64,000 nt of DNA from Metabacillus mangrovi (GTDB lineage: Bacteria > Bacillota > Bacilli > Bacillales > Bacillaceae), in contig NZ_WMIB01000001.1 in the NCBI RefSeq assembly GCF_009711125.1, positions 124,001 through 188,000 of the forward strand. Direction: 5' to 3'. Position numbers and translations under genes: made by a program. The notes under the pieces were generated by a model. The model was not told the origin of the DNA, searched no databases, and saw only the letters and a program-made list of their open reading frames with translations. The first letter of the stretch is position 1. Each line of letters begins with the position of its first letter. This document shows, in pieces, positions 19,061 through 27,479 of this stretch.

Positions 19061-19977
19061 GAACGCTTCTCCTCTTCCGCTGCAGTAACGGCTTCCTTTA
19101 CATTTCCTCCACATGATTCAAGGAGAACCTTCGCTTGTTCTGCATCTTTATTTGCCTGGATCATGACAATCGCTCTTTTTACCTGCAAGTCTGCCTCTTC
19201 AAGCGCAGCCCTGGCTCTCTCGGCTGTTGCGTTAGTAATTTCCTCAATAATGGAGACGGCCCGCTCTTTCAGTTTGTGATTGCTGACATGAACGTCCACC
19301 ATCAGGTTTTCATACACTTTTCCGCTTTTCACCATCGCTGCAGTGGAAATCATATTTAAGACCATCTTGTGTGCCGTTGCTGCCTTTAATCTTGTCGATC
19401 CCGTCAGTACTTCCGGTCCCGTTACAGTTTCAATCGCACAATCTGCAAGACCGCTTATGTAAGCGCCTTCATTACTGGATAATGCGACAGTGTCTGCACC
19501 AATCCGGCGGGCGTATTGAAGGGCACCGGCCACATAGGGTGTTCTACCGCTTGAAGCGATCCCAATGACAGTATCCTTGCTGGACAATCCGAGCTTCTGT
19601 AAATCCTTCTCTCCCTCTTCCGTGGAATCCTCTGCTCCTTCTGCCGCCCGGATAAAGGCGTCATTTCCGCCAGCCATCACAGCTTGAACCTGTTCAGGGG
19701 ATGTACTGAAGGTAGGAGGGCATTCAACAGCATCCAGAATTCCGAGTCTTCCGCTCGTTCCTGCTCCTATATAAATCAGCCGGCCCCCTTTTTGGAACGA
19801 TCCGGCAGCAAACTCCACCGCTCTGCTGATCTGCGGGAGTGCTTTTTCCACAGCTTCTGCTGCTTTTTTGTCTTCTTCATTCATGATGGTCAGGATATCG
19901 ATCGTTTCCGCCGTATCCAGATTTCTGGATTTTTCATTTCGCTGTTCCGTCGTCAACCTCTTAAGCTGCTTTTCCAT
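19057..19977 (-). CDS. murQ: N-acetylmuramic acid 6-phosphate etherase
   Basis: MurQ splits the lactyl ether of MurNAc-6P to give GlcNAc-6P and D-lactate. The protein of 306 residues has the SIS domain with [24 protein letters not shown] (catalytic Glu region) and [15 protein letters not shown]. The ATG at 19977 has an AGGAGGTTTCCGTACG ribosome site; upstream in-frame codons lack one. It is the first gene of the operon, directly downstream of a promoter with palindromic operator candidates. Confidence 0.95.
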   Translation of the reverse strand: MEKQLKRLTTEQRNEKSRNLDTAETIDILTIMNEEDKKAAEAVEKALPQISRAVEFAAGSFQKGGRLIYIGAGTSGRLGILDAVECPPTFSTSPEQVQAVMAGGNDAFIRAAEGAEDSTEEGEKDLQKLGLSSKDTVIGIASSGRTPYVAGALQYARRIGADTVALSSNEGAYISGLADCAIETVTGPEVLTGSTRLKAATAHKMVLNMISTAAMVKSGKVYENLMVDVHVSNHKLKERAVSIIEEITNATAERARAALEEADLQVKRAIVMIQANKDAEQAKVLLESCGGNVKEAVTAAEEEKRS

Positions 19978-20032
19978 CGTACGGAAACCTCCTGTATACG
20001 TATAATATTCTGAATATTCACCCAACACCTGT

Positions 20033-20062
20033 ATTATACTTCTTTTTGAATAATTATTTCAA
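20033..20062 (-). promoter_or_regulatory. Promoter of the mur operon with overlapping palindrome
   Basis: TTGAAA (20062-20057) and TATAAT (20038-20033) are spaced 18 bp on the minus strand. The -35 box is part of an imperfect palindrome TTGAATAATTATTTCAA (20046-20062), a plausible MurR operator. Confidence 0.65.
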
Positions 20063-20079
20063 TTTAATCCTGCATTTTA

Positions 20080-20094
20080 TGAAATTTCGTTTCA
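20080..20094. promoter_or_regulatory. Second palindrome upstream of the mur promoter
   Basis: TGAAATTTCGTTTCA is a palindrome with 5-bp arms (TGAAA/TTTCA) around a 5-base centre. It lies 18 bp beyond the -35 box and its arms resemble those of the promoter palindrome, so both may bind MurR. Confidence 0.45.
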
Positions 20095-20114
20095 AAAGGC
20101 CTAGATGATTAAAG

Positions 20115-20141
20115 CAAAAAAAGCTGGCTGCGCAGCTTTTT
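20115..20141. terminator. Terminator after the methyltransferase gene
   Basis: A GCTGGCTGCGCAGC-centred hairpin is flanked by A and T runs, so it can work on both strands. It separates the mur promoter region from the methyltransferase gene end. Confidence 0.7.
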
Positions 20142-20149
20142 CGTTAGGT

Positions 20150-21088
20150 TTATATGCAAACAAGTACTTCTCGGGAAAACTTGCTTTTTACGGCCAGTCC
20201 CCTGTCGATAATCTGAAAACCGGCTTCAGCAAGGGCCTGGTCGATCGGTCTTACCGTAACAAAAATACACCGTCCGGCAATGTTTCTCGCTGCTTTAAGG
20301 ATCGAGAGCTGCTGTTCTTCTGTAATGTGTGTGTACAGGTTATACGGCAAATCAATGATGGCCGCATCATAAAGGCTGCTTACTTCCTCAATGGGCTGAA
20401 CTTTAACAGTTCCCTCCAGTCCAAAATGGGCAATATTTTCACGTGCCCCGGTAACAGCGAGAGGATTGATGTCACTTCCGTCAATCGTGACACCCATTGA
20501 GAGGGCCTCTACGAGTACATTTCCGATGCCGCAGCAAGGATCAATAACAGAAACTCCTTCCGTCTCCGGCACCGCAATATTAACTACAGCCCTCGCCATC
20601 CTCGTGCTGAGTGCAGTGGAATACTGACGGGGTTTTTTCATATGCTGAAGCCAGACCGAGTCACTTCGGCTGTACAAGCCGAAATACCAGAGCCCATCAA
20701 GTGCTGCAAGGCCATACACATGATCGGGTTCGTGAACGTCCGCTTCTGCATCGATCCACTGGCCAAGGAGCCGTTCTGCAGCTCTCCGCTCCTGGTAGGA
20801 AAGGCGTTCCTGTCCAGTTTCCCTGCTTTGTTTTAAACAGATTATTTTAAAGGTTTCTTCTTCCAATTTGATTCTTTCCAACGCTGGTTTCAAATCTTCC
20901 AAAGTCTTTCCCTTGGCTGTAACCTCAATTCGTTCCCGTAAAAAAGGGCTCCTTCCTGGAGCAACTTCTTTCCGGCTGCTGAAAAGCTCCTCTTTGGGCT
21001 CCATTTGAAAAAAAGATCTCATCTCAAGCATGCAAAGTGGTTTTTCTTCAGGATTGTATGAATGGGAATAAATAAAGTATTTCTCCAT
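20150..21088 (-). CDS. Putative RNA methyltransferase (UPF0020/TRM11-like)
   Basis: The 312-residue protein has a divergent N-terminal half and a C-terminal S-adenosylmethionine-dependent methyltransferase fold: VIDPCCGIGNVLVEAL (motif I), DGSDINPLAV (motif II) and the catalytic-type motif DLPYN, a variant of D/N-PP-Y/F found in N2-guanine and related nucleic-acid methylases. A tRNA or rRNA base is the likely target. It seems to be transcribed alone between two terminators. The particular substrate cannot be told here. Confidence 0.7.
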   Translation of the reverse strand: MEKYFIYSHSYNPEEKPLCMLEMRSFFQMEPKEELFSSRKEVAPGRSPFLRERIEVTAKGKTLEDLKPALERIKLEEETFKIICLKQSRETGQERLSYQERRAAERLLGQWIDAEADVHEPDHVYGLAALDGLWYFGLYSRSDSVWLQHMKKPRQYSTALSTRMARAVVNIAVPETEGVSVIDPCCGIGNVLVEALSMGVTIDGSDINPLAVTGARENIAHFGLEGTVKVQPIEEVSSLYDAAIIDLPYNLYTHITEEQQLSILKAARNIAGRCIFVTVRPIDQALAEAGFQIIDRGLAVKSKFSREVLVCI

Positions 21089-21173
21089 GCTCCCTCTGCC
21101 TTTCTATTTGTTTAGCTGATTGGCAGCCCTGCGGCCGATCAGCCGGTGTGAAAAGATGAGTAAATCGTCAAAG

Positions 21174-21203
21174 AAAAAAGAGGTGGAATCCCCCCTCTTT
21201 TTT
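21174..21203 (-). terminator. Terminator of the DUF1292 gene
   Basis: AAAAAAGAGG and CCTCTTTTTT arms enclose a short loop immediately after the DUF1292 stop. The T run follows on the minus strand; the symmetry would allow either direction. Confidence 0.75.
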
Positions 21204-21204
21204 G

Positions 21205-21468
21205 TTACGACTCCATCTGTGACTCAAACGCAGAGGTGACCGCTTCAAATTCTTCATCATCTTCAATTTCGGAAAGTTCTCCGTCTTCTTCCACTCTCAA
21301 AAAGAACAATTCGATTTCTTCTTTTGTTTCTTTTTCGATGTCTTCGGTGAAACCAACAGCCGCATACTGCCTGCCATCCATTTCAGCCGTCGCCAGTACC
21401 TCGAGCTCCTGCTCCTGGCCGTTTTCATCTTCGATCAGCAGCAGATCTCCTACTTCAACTGTATCCAT
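21205..21468 (-). CDS. DUF1292 acidic small protein (YrzB-like)
   Basis: This 87-residue, very acidic protein starts MDTVEVGDLLLIEDENGQEQELEVLA and matches the DUF1292 pattern of Bacillus YrzB-like proteins. It has no membrane segment or catalytic motif. A strong AAAGGAGG precedes the ATG and a terminator follows. The function of the family is unknown. Confidence 0.75.
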   Translation of the reverse strand: MDTVEVGDLLLIEDENGQEQELEVLATAEMDGRQYAAVGFTEDIEKETKEEIELFFLRVEEDGELSEIEDDEEFEAVTSAFESQMES

Positions 21469-21488
21469 GGTTTTCCTCCTTTATCGGG

Positions 21489-21863
21489 TTAATTAAAGAA
21501 AACCTTATCCACGTTATATTTTGCCTGGTCTTTGTTTATTGCATACGTCTCATAAATTTCCCGTTCCATCGGGTCCTCAATGCAGCACACAGCGATTTCA
21601 GCAATCTCATCACGGTGGTCCTTTACAGGGGAAACCGTGTCCTCAAAATGCTTTCTGATGCGCTGTCTAAGTTTCCGTGCTTTGCCAACGAAAAGCAGTT
21701 CATCATTCAAATTATAGAACATGAAGATCCCGCCCTTATCTCGTGGGATGTTCATGTAATCGCTAAAGCCGTATTTGCTGCTGATAGCAGGTTCTCCTGG
21801 AGTTCCCCCGCCATCATTTCTTTTCAGCACATAATCCGGTGCCGGTATTCTAATATTAATCAT
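21489..21863 (-). CDS. GIY-YIG domain protein (UvrC N-terminal-like endonuclease)
   Basis: About 124 residues, with the GIY-YIG core as GGIFMFYNLNDELLFVGKA followed by LRQRIRKHF and a distal Glu in REIYETYAI, then KYNVDKVFF. The first Tyr is replaced by Phe and the second motif reads LFVGK. Such short proteins in Bacillus are annotated as nucleotide excision repair endonuclease relatives. An ATG at 21863 after GGAAGTGATCAG is preferred; an in-frame ATG at 21908 would add 15 residues and has a ribosome site that is too close. The role is not proven. Confidence 0.65.
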   Translation of the reverse strand: MINIRIPAPDYVLKRNDGGGTPGEPAISSKYGFSDYMNIPRDKGGIFMFYNLNDELLFVGKARKLRQRIRKHFEDTVSPVKDHRDEIAEIAVCCIEDPMEREIYETYAINKDQAKYNVDKVFFN

Positions 21864-21948
21864 CTGATCACTTCCATCTTCTGCTGTTATAAGCCTTACT
21901 GTATACATCCTGTATTATCTCATAACTTACAGAGCATATCCACTGCTC

Positions 21949-22182
21949 TTATCCGCCGCTGACCGGCGGGATGAAAGCCACAGTGTCCCCGGGCTTAATT
22001 TCATAGTCATCCGGAACAAAGCTTTCATTTACGGCAGCCATCGCATGTGAAAAAGGAGCTTCCGGGTAATCCTTTTCAAGCTGCTCGCGAAGCTGTAAAA
22101 CAGTCTGGCTTCCGCCTTCCATCTCAATCATATCCTTGCCGATGAACTCTCTGACAGCGGCAAACAGCAAAACTTTTATCAT
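21949..22182 (-). CDS. moaD: Molybdopterin synthase sulfur carrier subunit
   Basis: MoaD is a ubiquitin-like protein whose C-terminal Gly-Gly is thiocarboxylated and donates sulfur to precursor Z. The 77-residue chain starts MIKVLLFAAVRE and ends IPPVSGG, as required. The ATG overlaps the moaE stop as ATGA. It is the last gene of the seven-gene cofactor cluster. The sulfur-loading adenylyltransferase MoeB is not in the window. Confidence 0.93.
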   Translation of the reverse strand: MIKVLLFAAVREFIGKDMIEMEGGSQTVLQLREQLEKDYPEAPFSHAMAAVNESFVPDDYEIKPGDTVAFIPPVSGG

Positions 22183-22646
22183 TGGTCCAACATTCCTTCC
22201 GGAGGTCTTCCATCGGGATATGCAGCGGTTTCCCGCTGATCGCCTATCCATTTGGAGCCGTCCTCCCAAAATTCTTTCTTCCAGATCGGCACAATTTCCT
22301 TTATTCGTTCAATGGCATATTCATTTGCTTCATAGGCTGTTTTCCGGTGCGGTGAGGATACGGCAATCACTACCGCTGTATCCGAGATGTCCAGCTTGCC
22401 TGTCCGGTGGGTGATGGCTGCTTCTGCTTCCGGCCATTTTTCTTTCACTTCTTCACCGATTTTCTCAAGCATTTTTTCTGCCATCGGCTTGTATGCTTCG
22501 TATTCGAGATAAAGAGTCCGTTTTCCATTCGTCAGTTCCCGGACTGTACCGATAAAAACCGTTACCGCTCCAGCTTCTCTTCTCGCAACCTTTTGAATGA
22601 CTTCCTCAGCTGAAATTGGATTTTCTGTCAGCAGAAAGTTTTTCAT
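22179..22646 (-). CDS. moaE: Molybdopterin synthase catalytic subunit
   Basis: MoaE converts cyclic pyranopterin monophosphate to molybdopterin with MoaD. The 155-residue length is normal, and the segments VFIGTVRELTNGKR, LEYEAYKPMAEKML, THRTGKLDI, SSPHRKTAYEANEYAIERIKEIVPIWKKE are diagnostic, including the catalytic Lys region. The ATG at 22646 follows GGAGGAGG; a longer upstream frame overlaps mobB and is not favoured. It overlaps mobB by 41 bases. Confidence 0.94.
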   Translation of the reverse strand: MKNFLLTENPISAEEVIQKVARREAGAVTVFIGTVRELTNGKRTLYLEYEAYKPMAEKMLEKIGEEVKEKWPEAEAAITHRTGKLDISDTAVVIAVSSPHRKTAYEANEYAIERIKEIVPIWKKEFWEDGSKWIGDQRETAAYPDGRPPEGMLDQ

Positions 22647-23148
22647 GCTGTCTCCGGACCTCCTCCATAATAAAATCCAGATACTGCTCTTCTTCATCCC
22701 GCCTGAAAACAGGCAGGTGCGTTGTAATGTCCAGATCTGGATCGCCAATCACACAGATGACCCCTTTCAATGAATGGATCAATGCTTCATCCTCTTTCTT
22801 CTCAAGCAATAGTACTTTTGGAAAGGGTTCATTTTTGTATCCCTCGATGAACAGGACATCAAGAGGGAAATGAGAATACAATGCCATTAATCCCCCGAGA
22901 GAAGTATCTTTTAGGCGGATGGAAAGCTGAAGGACTCCATCTCCTTCAGCACCTGAGACAGCAGCTCCGGCACTGAAGTGCCTGTGGCTGTCTTTTGTAA
23001 GCTCCGGCCTTCCTCCATGCCCATGATGCTTGATCGAAGCGGGCATTAGCCCTTCTGTTGCTGAACGGGAGATGAGTTTTTCCATTAAAACGGTTTTTCC
23101 GCTATTCTGATAACCAGCTACCTGTAGGATGGCAAAATGTTTTCCCAT
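22606..23148 (-). CDS. mobB: Molybdopterin-guanine dinucleotide biosynthesis adaptor MobB
   Basis: This 180-residue GTP-binding protein has the P-loop GYQNSGKT (12-19) and the later LDVLFIEGYKNEPFPKV segment. MobB assists MobA in joining GMP to the molybdenum cofactor. It overlaps moeA by 31 bases and moaE by 41 bases, so the cluster is tightly coupled. Its partner mobA lies in the second, plus-strand cluster at 33.5 kb. Confidence 0.9.
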   Translation of the reverse strand: MGKHFAILQVAGYQNSGKTVLMEKLISRSATEGLMPASIKHHGHGGRPELTKDSHRHFSAGAAVSGAEGDGVLQLSIRLKDTSLGGLMALYSHFPLDVLFIEGYKNEPFPKVLLLEKKEDEALIHSLKGVICVIGDPDLDITTHLPVFRRDEEEQYLDFIMEEVRRQHEKLSADRKSNFS

Positions 23149-24401
23149 GGCCAGCCACTCCCTGTCTCACCGCCGACCAGCAGAGCATCGACTGTCATTC
23201 CCTTTTCGTAGCCCCTTGTACCGCCGGGAAGAAGGATGAAAACATCTGCTGCTGCCAGCGAGGATACAGAGCTGGATTTGTTAAAGCCAGCAGGGACAGC
23301 AGATACCGTTCCGCCCTCACCGTATTTAAGTCTGCCGCGTACAAGCCTTGTGAACGGATTGGCTTTTTTGAAGTCAGCTCCGAGGATCGCTTTTATTCTT
23401 TTCAGGTGCGGAAACGGATTTCCCATTGTTCTCCGGATGACTGGCCTTGCAAACAGCTCAAACCCCACATAGCAGGCAGAAGGGTTTCCGGAAAGCCCGA
23501 ACAGCAGCTTTCCATCCTTTTCTGCAACAGTTGTAACACTGCCCGGCCTCATCGCCACTTTGTTAAACAGGACATTCGCACCGAGATTTTTGTAAATGTC
23601 AGGAAGGTAGTCATAATCACCAACCGAGACACCGCCTGTGGTGATAAGCATGTCCGTTTCTTTTAAAGCCCTGCTGATGGTCTGAAAGCAGGCTTCGAAA
23701 TCATCCGCCACTTTGCCGAAATACACGGGGTCCGCACCTGCCCGTCTTATCTGGGAAAGAAGCATGTAGGCGTTGCTGTTTCGGATTTTTCCCGGCTCAA
23801 GCGGGGCTTCCGGGTCCAACAGCTCGCTCCCGGTGGCAATAACGCCAACGGAAGGGCGTGAAGCAACAGGCACTTCCTGATAGCCAAAGGTTGCGAGCAA
23901 AGCAGTGACTCCCGGGTCGACGAACGTTCCTTTCCCGGCAAGGATCTGTCCTTTTTTCGCATCCTCACCGCGAAAAGAAAGATTATCCCCTTTACTATAG
24001 CTTCTGCTGACTTCTATGTATTTCTTTTCATTCTTTGTATGTTCTTTAACAAGCTCGATCATCACCACGGCATCGAAGCCCTCTGGAATGGCTGCCCCCG
24101 TCATGATCCGGACAGCCTGATCCGGTTTGGCAGTGTGGGGATAAACAGAACCGGCGCCGATCTCCCCGGCTACTTCGAGCACTGCCGGCAGTTTTGACTG
24201 TGTGTCTTCCGCCCGGATGGCAAAACCATCATACGGGGACCGGTCAAAAGCCGGTACATCATGATCCGCGGTTAAATCCTCCGCGAGAACGCGCCCGAAC
24301 GATTCTTCGATGGGGATGAGTGCGGCTGCCCCCTCTTCCGCATACTCCATCACTCTTGATACCGCCTCGCCGATTGGGATCGGAGTGCGTTTTTCGGCCA
24401 T
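23118..24401 (-). CDS. moeA: Molybdopterin molybdenumtransferase
   Basis: MoeA inserts molybdate into adenylylated molybdopterin. The 427-residue protein shows the family motifs AFDRSPYDGFAIRAED, IMTGAAIPEGFDAVVMIE, FRGEDAKKGQIL, TTGGVSVGDYDYLP and GLSGNPSACYVGFELF. The ATG at 24401 follows AAAGGAGGGGAAACG; the upstream extension lacks a ribosome site. It lies downstream of the formate/nitrite channel gene with a hairpin in between. Confidence 0.94.
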   Translation of the reverse strand: MAEKRTPIPIGEAVSRVMEYAEEGAAALIPIEESFGRVLAEDLTADHDVPAFDRSPYDGFAIRAEDTQSKLPAVLEVAGEIGAGSVYPHTAKPDQAVRIMTGAAIPEGFDAVVMIELVKEHTKNEKKYIEVSRSYSKGDNLSFRGEDAKKGQILAGKGTFVDPGVTALLATFGYQEVPVASRPSVGVIATGSELLDPEAPLEPGKIRNSNAYMLLSQIRRAGADPVYFGKVADDFEACFQTISRALKETDMLITTGGVSVGDYDYLPDIYKNLGANVLFNKVAMRPGSVTTVAEKDGKLLFGLSGNPSACYVGFELFARPVIRRTMGNPFPHLKRIKAILGADFKKANPFTRLVRGRLKYGEGGTVSAVPAGFNKSSSVSSLAAADVFILLPGGTRGYEKGMTVDALLVGGETGSGWPWENILPSYR

Positions 24402-24445
24402 CGTTTCCCCTCCTTTCTTGCAGATGATGGATCTACCCGGCTTAA

Positions 24446-24467
24446 CGGACCGGCAAGTACCGGTCCG
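24446..24467. other. Perfect hairpin between the formate/nitrite channel gene and moeA
   Basis: CGGACCGG (24446-24453) and CCGGTCCG (24460-24467) enclose a 6-base loop. There is no T run, so it may be a weak attenuator or an RNA processing or stability element rather than a terminator. Confidence 0.45.
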
Positions 24468-24477
24468 CATACCGAAG

Positions 24478-25281
24478 TCAGGAAACTTTCTTTGAAGCGA
24501 CAGAACGCTTCACATCTTTTTTAAAATAGGCAATATAGTAAGCCATTCCGACGAAAAGAGAACCGCCGATCATGTTACCGAGAAGAGTCGGGAGAAAATT
24601 GCCGAGGTATTCCAGCCAGGAATAATGGCCTGCAAAAATGGCGGCTGGGATAAGAAACATATTCGCTACAACGTGCTGAAAGCCAATCGCGACGAACGCC
24701 ATAATCGGAAACCAGATGCCGAGGATTTTCCCTCCCATGTCATCTGATCCCGCTGCCAGCCAGATGGCAAGACATACGAGCCAGTTGCACCCTATTGCCG
24801 ATACAAATGTCTGCAAAAACGATTCATCAAGCTTTGCACCGGCCATCGAAACGGTTTTTTCCAGATAAGGCCCTGTCTCGGTCAGTCCTACGACATGCCC
24901 GAAAAAGAAGGCGACAAATAAGGCTCCCGCAAAGTTGGCGAGAAGAATCAGCAGCCAGTTCGCTCCGACCGCTTTAAGTGGGATTTTTTTTGCATACCAT
25001 GCCATGGATACCGACATAATGTTTCCTGTTACAAGCTCTGCACCGGCAAGGACGACGAGGATCAGGCCAACTGGGAAAACGGCCCCGCCGAGTAAAGAAG
25101 CGAAACTGCCCCATTCCTCGGGAAGATCGGCAATAACCCGGATATCAAGCAGGAACCCAAGCGAAATAAAAGCGCCTCCCAAAAACCCTAAAATCCATTT
25201 GGCTGCTAACGGCAATTTTGTTTTTGAAACCCCTGACTCGACGGTTTTTTCCGCGATCTGTTCCGGCTTTAAAAAAGCCAT
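24478..25281 (-). CDS. Formate/nitrite transporter (FNT family)
   Basis: The protein of about 267 residues has six hydrophobic segments with the FNT pattern: LGGAFISLGF, ELVTGNIMSVSMAW (first broken helix), GCNWLVCLAIWLA and GFQHVVANMFLIPAAIFAG (second broken helix). FNT channels move formate, nitrite or hydrosulfide across the membrane. It lies between moaA and moeA with fdhD upstream, a context that favours formate. The ATG at 25281 has GAGAGGGTAAG before it; a start five codons earlier is less well supported. Confidence 0.88.
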   Translation of the reverse strand: MAFLKPEQIAEKTVESGVSKTKLPLAAKWILGFLGGAFISLGFLLDIRVIADLPEEWGSFASLLGGAVFPVGLILVVLAGAELVTGNIMSVSMAWYAKKIPLKAVGANWLLILLANFAGALFVAFFFGHVVGLTETGPYLEKTVSMAGAKLDESFLQTFVSAIGCNWLVCLAIWLAAGSDDMGGKILGIWFPIMAFVAIGFQHVVANMFLIPAAIFAGHYSWLEYLGNFLPTLLGNMIGGSLFVGMAYYIAYFKKDVKRSVASKKVS

Positions 25282-25311
25282 CTTACCCTCTCCCATCTTG
25301 TGTTTTCCGAT

Positions 25312-26322
25312 TCATCCCCCGATGCGTGACATTTCCACTTTATGTCCGGCAGGCTTCCCTTCCCTCCGTTCATCGGAATAACGGTCTGCCCTCACCTCCC
25401 AAATGGAGGAGATGCTGCGGAGAATCTCTTCATCCGCTGCGCCGGAACGCAGCAGGCTCTTCAAGTCATGCCCGTCTTCTGCAAAAAGGCAAGTATAGAG
25501 CTTCCCTTCAGCTGAAACTCTTGCCCTGGAGCAAGTGGAGCAAAACGAGTCTGTTACAGAAGAGATCACCCCGATTTCCTGTCCATCATCTTCATACCTG
25601 TACCTGGAAGCAACTTCTCCCTTGTAATTCGGTTCCAGCGGTTCAAGTGGCATCGCTTGTCCGATCCTGTTTAAAATTTCTTTTTTCCCGACTACTTCAT
25701 CCATTTTCCATCCGTTCGTATTCCCGACATCCATATATTCTATAAAACGCAGGATGTGTTTTTTCGACTTGAAATACTCAGCCATCGGAAGGATGTCTTC
25801 ACTGTTTTTTCCTTTTTGGACGACCATATTGATTTTCACCTGCAGGCCTGCTTCTGCAGCCGCCTCAATACCTTCCAATACCCTCTCGGTGTTGCTTTTA
25901 TTCCCATTTAACTTCCTGAAGGTTTCCTCATCAAGTGAGTCCAAACTGATCGTTACCCGGTCCAGACCGGCAGCTTTCAGTGCAGCAGCCTGCTTTCTTA
26001 AAAGGGAGCCGTTCGTCGTGATCGCAATATCCCGGATTCCCTCGATCGCTGCAATTTTTTCTATAAGCTTCGGCAGTTCCCTCCTTAAAAGAGGCTCCCC
26101 TCCGGTTATGCGGACTTTTTCAACACCAAGCCTTGCGAAAAGGCGGGTGAGCCGCTCCATCTCTTCAAAAGTCAGGATGCTGTCCTTCGGAAGAAATTTA
26201 AAATCCGGTCCAAAAACCTCCTCCGGCATGCAGTAGGTACACCGGAAATTGCACCGGTCTGTAACTGAAAGCCGCAAATCTCTCAGAGGCCGCTGAAGTG
26301 AATCTGTCAGGCTGTCGTTCAT
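25312..26322 (-). CDS. moaA: GTP 3',8-cyclase (radical SAM)
   Basis: MoaA starts molybdenum cofactor synthesis by rearranging GTP. The radical SAM cluster cysteines are Cys24, Cys28 and Cys31 in [14 protein letters not shown], the SAM-binding GGEPLLR follows, and the C-terminal second cluster is in [21 protein letters not shown]. The chain ends in the conserved Gly-Gly needed for activity. Its partner moaC lies in the second cluster at 34 kb. The ATG overlaps the fdhD stop as ATGA. Confidence 0.96.
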   Translation of the reverse strand: MNDSLTDSLQRPLRDLRLSVTDRCNFRCTYCMPEEVFGPDFKFLPKDSILTFEEMERLTRLFARLGVEKVRITGGEPLLRRELPKLIEKIAAIEGIRDIAITTNGSLLRKQAAALKAAGLDRVTISLDSLDEETFRKLNGNKSNTERVLEGIEAAAEAGLQVKINMVVQKGKNSEDILPMAEYFKSKKHILRFIEYMDVGNTNGWKMDEVVGKKEILNRIGQAMPLEPLEPNYKGEVASRYRYEDDGQEIGVISSVTDSFCSTCSRARVSAEGKLYTCLFAEDGHDLKSLLRSGAADEEILRSISSIWEVRADRYSDERREGKPAGHKVEMSRIGG

Positions 26323-27140
26323 TCCTGTCCTCCCCTTTCTTCCTCGTCCAGTTCCAAAATCCGTTCAGGCCATGTGTAGATGTTCATGGAGTCGTTTCGG
26401 ATGAAACCTGCTGCTGTAATCCCCAATTCCTCTGCCAATTCTAAAGCAAGCACGGTCGGAGCAGATTTTGACAGAACGATCTCACAGCCGATCTTTGAAA
26501 CTTTTGTAAGGATTTCGGATGAGATCCTGCCGCTAAAGACAATGATTTTATCGTTCACGGAGATGCCATTCCGCAGGCAATATCCATAAATTTTATCGAG
26601 GGCATTATGACGGCCAATATCTTTTCTGCTGATGATGATTCCGTTTTCATCACAAAGAGCGGCATTGTGGACGCCGCCTGTTTCCTGAAATGTGCGCGCT
26701 GACTCCTGCATTTCCCTCATCAGCCGGAAGCAGTTTTCAGCGGAAATCCGGACAGTGATGCCCTCTATTTTCTTTGCTGTACGTGCATCGTTCACAAAAA
26801 CAAAGCCCTGTCTGCTCATTCCGCAGCAGGAAGTAATGATCCGCTTGCTCTGAAAATCCCTCGCAAGCTCATTCACTCGGTCTGTCTTTACATGCACAAA
26901 CCCTTCTTTTTCCTGGACCCACAAGTCTTTAATATCTTTATAGTCCTGAATGATCCCCTCTGAGGCCATATACCCTACCGTCATATCCTCGATGTACTCC
27001 GGAGTGCAGATCATCGTAACAAACTCCATCCCATTTACTTTCAAGGTGACTGGAAACTCCGTTACAATCGTATCCTCCAGCCTCTGAACCCGGCCATTCT
27101 GAACTTTAATAATGCTGCGCTTTCTCTCAGCCGGCTGCAT
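26319..27140 (-). CDS. fdhD: Formate dehydrogenase accessory sulfurtransferase FdhD
   Basis: FdhD passes sulfur from a cysteine desulfurase to the molybdenum cofactor for formate dehydrogenase. The 273-residue protein has the sulfur-handling motif ITSCCGMS, plus [47 protein letters not shown] and the C-terminal [21 protein letters not shown]. It is first in the minus-strand cofactor cluster. No formate dehydrogenase gene is in the window, so the target enzyme must be elsewhere. Confidence 0.94.
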   Translation of the reverse strand: MQPAERKRSIIKVQNGRVQRLEDTIVTEFPVTLKVNGMEFVTMICTPEYIEDMTVGYMASEGIIQDYKDIKDLWVQEKEGFVHVKTDRVNELARDFQSKRIITSCCGMSRQGFVFVNDARTAKKIEGITVRISAENCFRLMREMQESARTFQETGGVHNAALCDENGIIISRKDIGRHNALDKIYGYCLRNGISVNDKIIVFSGRISSEILTKVSKIGCEIVLSKSAPTVLALELAEELGITAAGFIRNDSMNIYTWPERILELDEEERGGQE

Positions 27141-27304
27141 CTCGTCACCACCAGTTCTAAGTCTACTCTTTCTATACCCTTAGATGGAGCCCGGAACCCT
27201 TAAAAAAGTCTATTCTTTTAATTTAAACCTCTTAATGCTCTGAAAGCAAAGAAAAATCACTTAAAGACTGGTATTCGCAGGACCTGTAAAGGGAGGCTGC
27301 ACAT

Positions 27305-27330
27305 GAAAAAGGGGACGCAGACGCGTCCCC
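27305..27330 (-). terminator. Downstream terminator of the copper cluster
   Basis: GGGGACGC and GCGTCCCC (27311-27330) form an 8-bp stem with a 4-base loop, followed on the minus strand by TTTTT. It stands about 25 bases beyond another terminator. Confidence 0.75.
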
Positions 27331-27354
27331 TGACAGGTTTATACCCCTTCGTGT

Positions 27355-27381
27355 AAAAAATTCAGATCTGATAGATCTGAA
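27355..27381 (-). terminator. First terminator of the copper cluster
   Basis: TTCAGATCT and AGATCTGAA (27361-27381) form a perfect 9-bp stem with a 3-base loop, followed on the minus strand by TTTTTT. It lies about 100 bases after the last gene of the cluster. Confidence 0.75.
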
Positions 27382-27479
27382 AAAGGCGGGATAGCAGAAG
27401 GTTACGTGTCTGCGGATCTTTTTCATGCCGAAATGATTCAGTCACATGTTAGGGAAACCAATCCCAGACATATACCTCA

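Larger units (their letters stand above)
27141..27479. other. Gap between fdhD and the His-rich exported protein gene
   Basis: Besides the two hairpins listed separately at 27305 and 27355, nothing is recognised here. A small minus-strand reading frame at 27232-27426 runs through both hairpins and lacks a ribosome site, so it is not called. Confidence 0.6.

Noticed and set aside
27232-27426. 64-residue minus-strand gene
   Set aside because: It spans both terminator hairpins and has no Shine-Dalgarno sequence.
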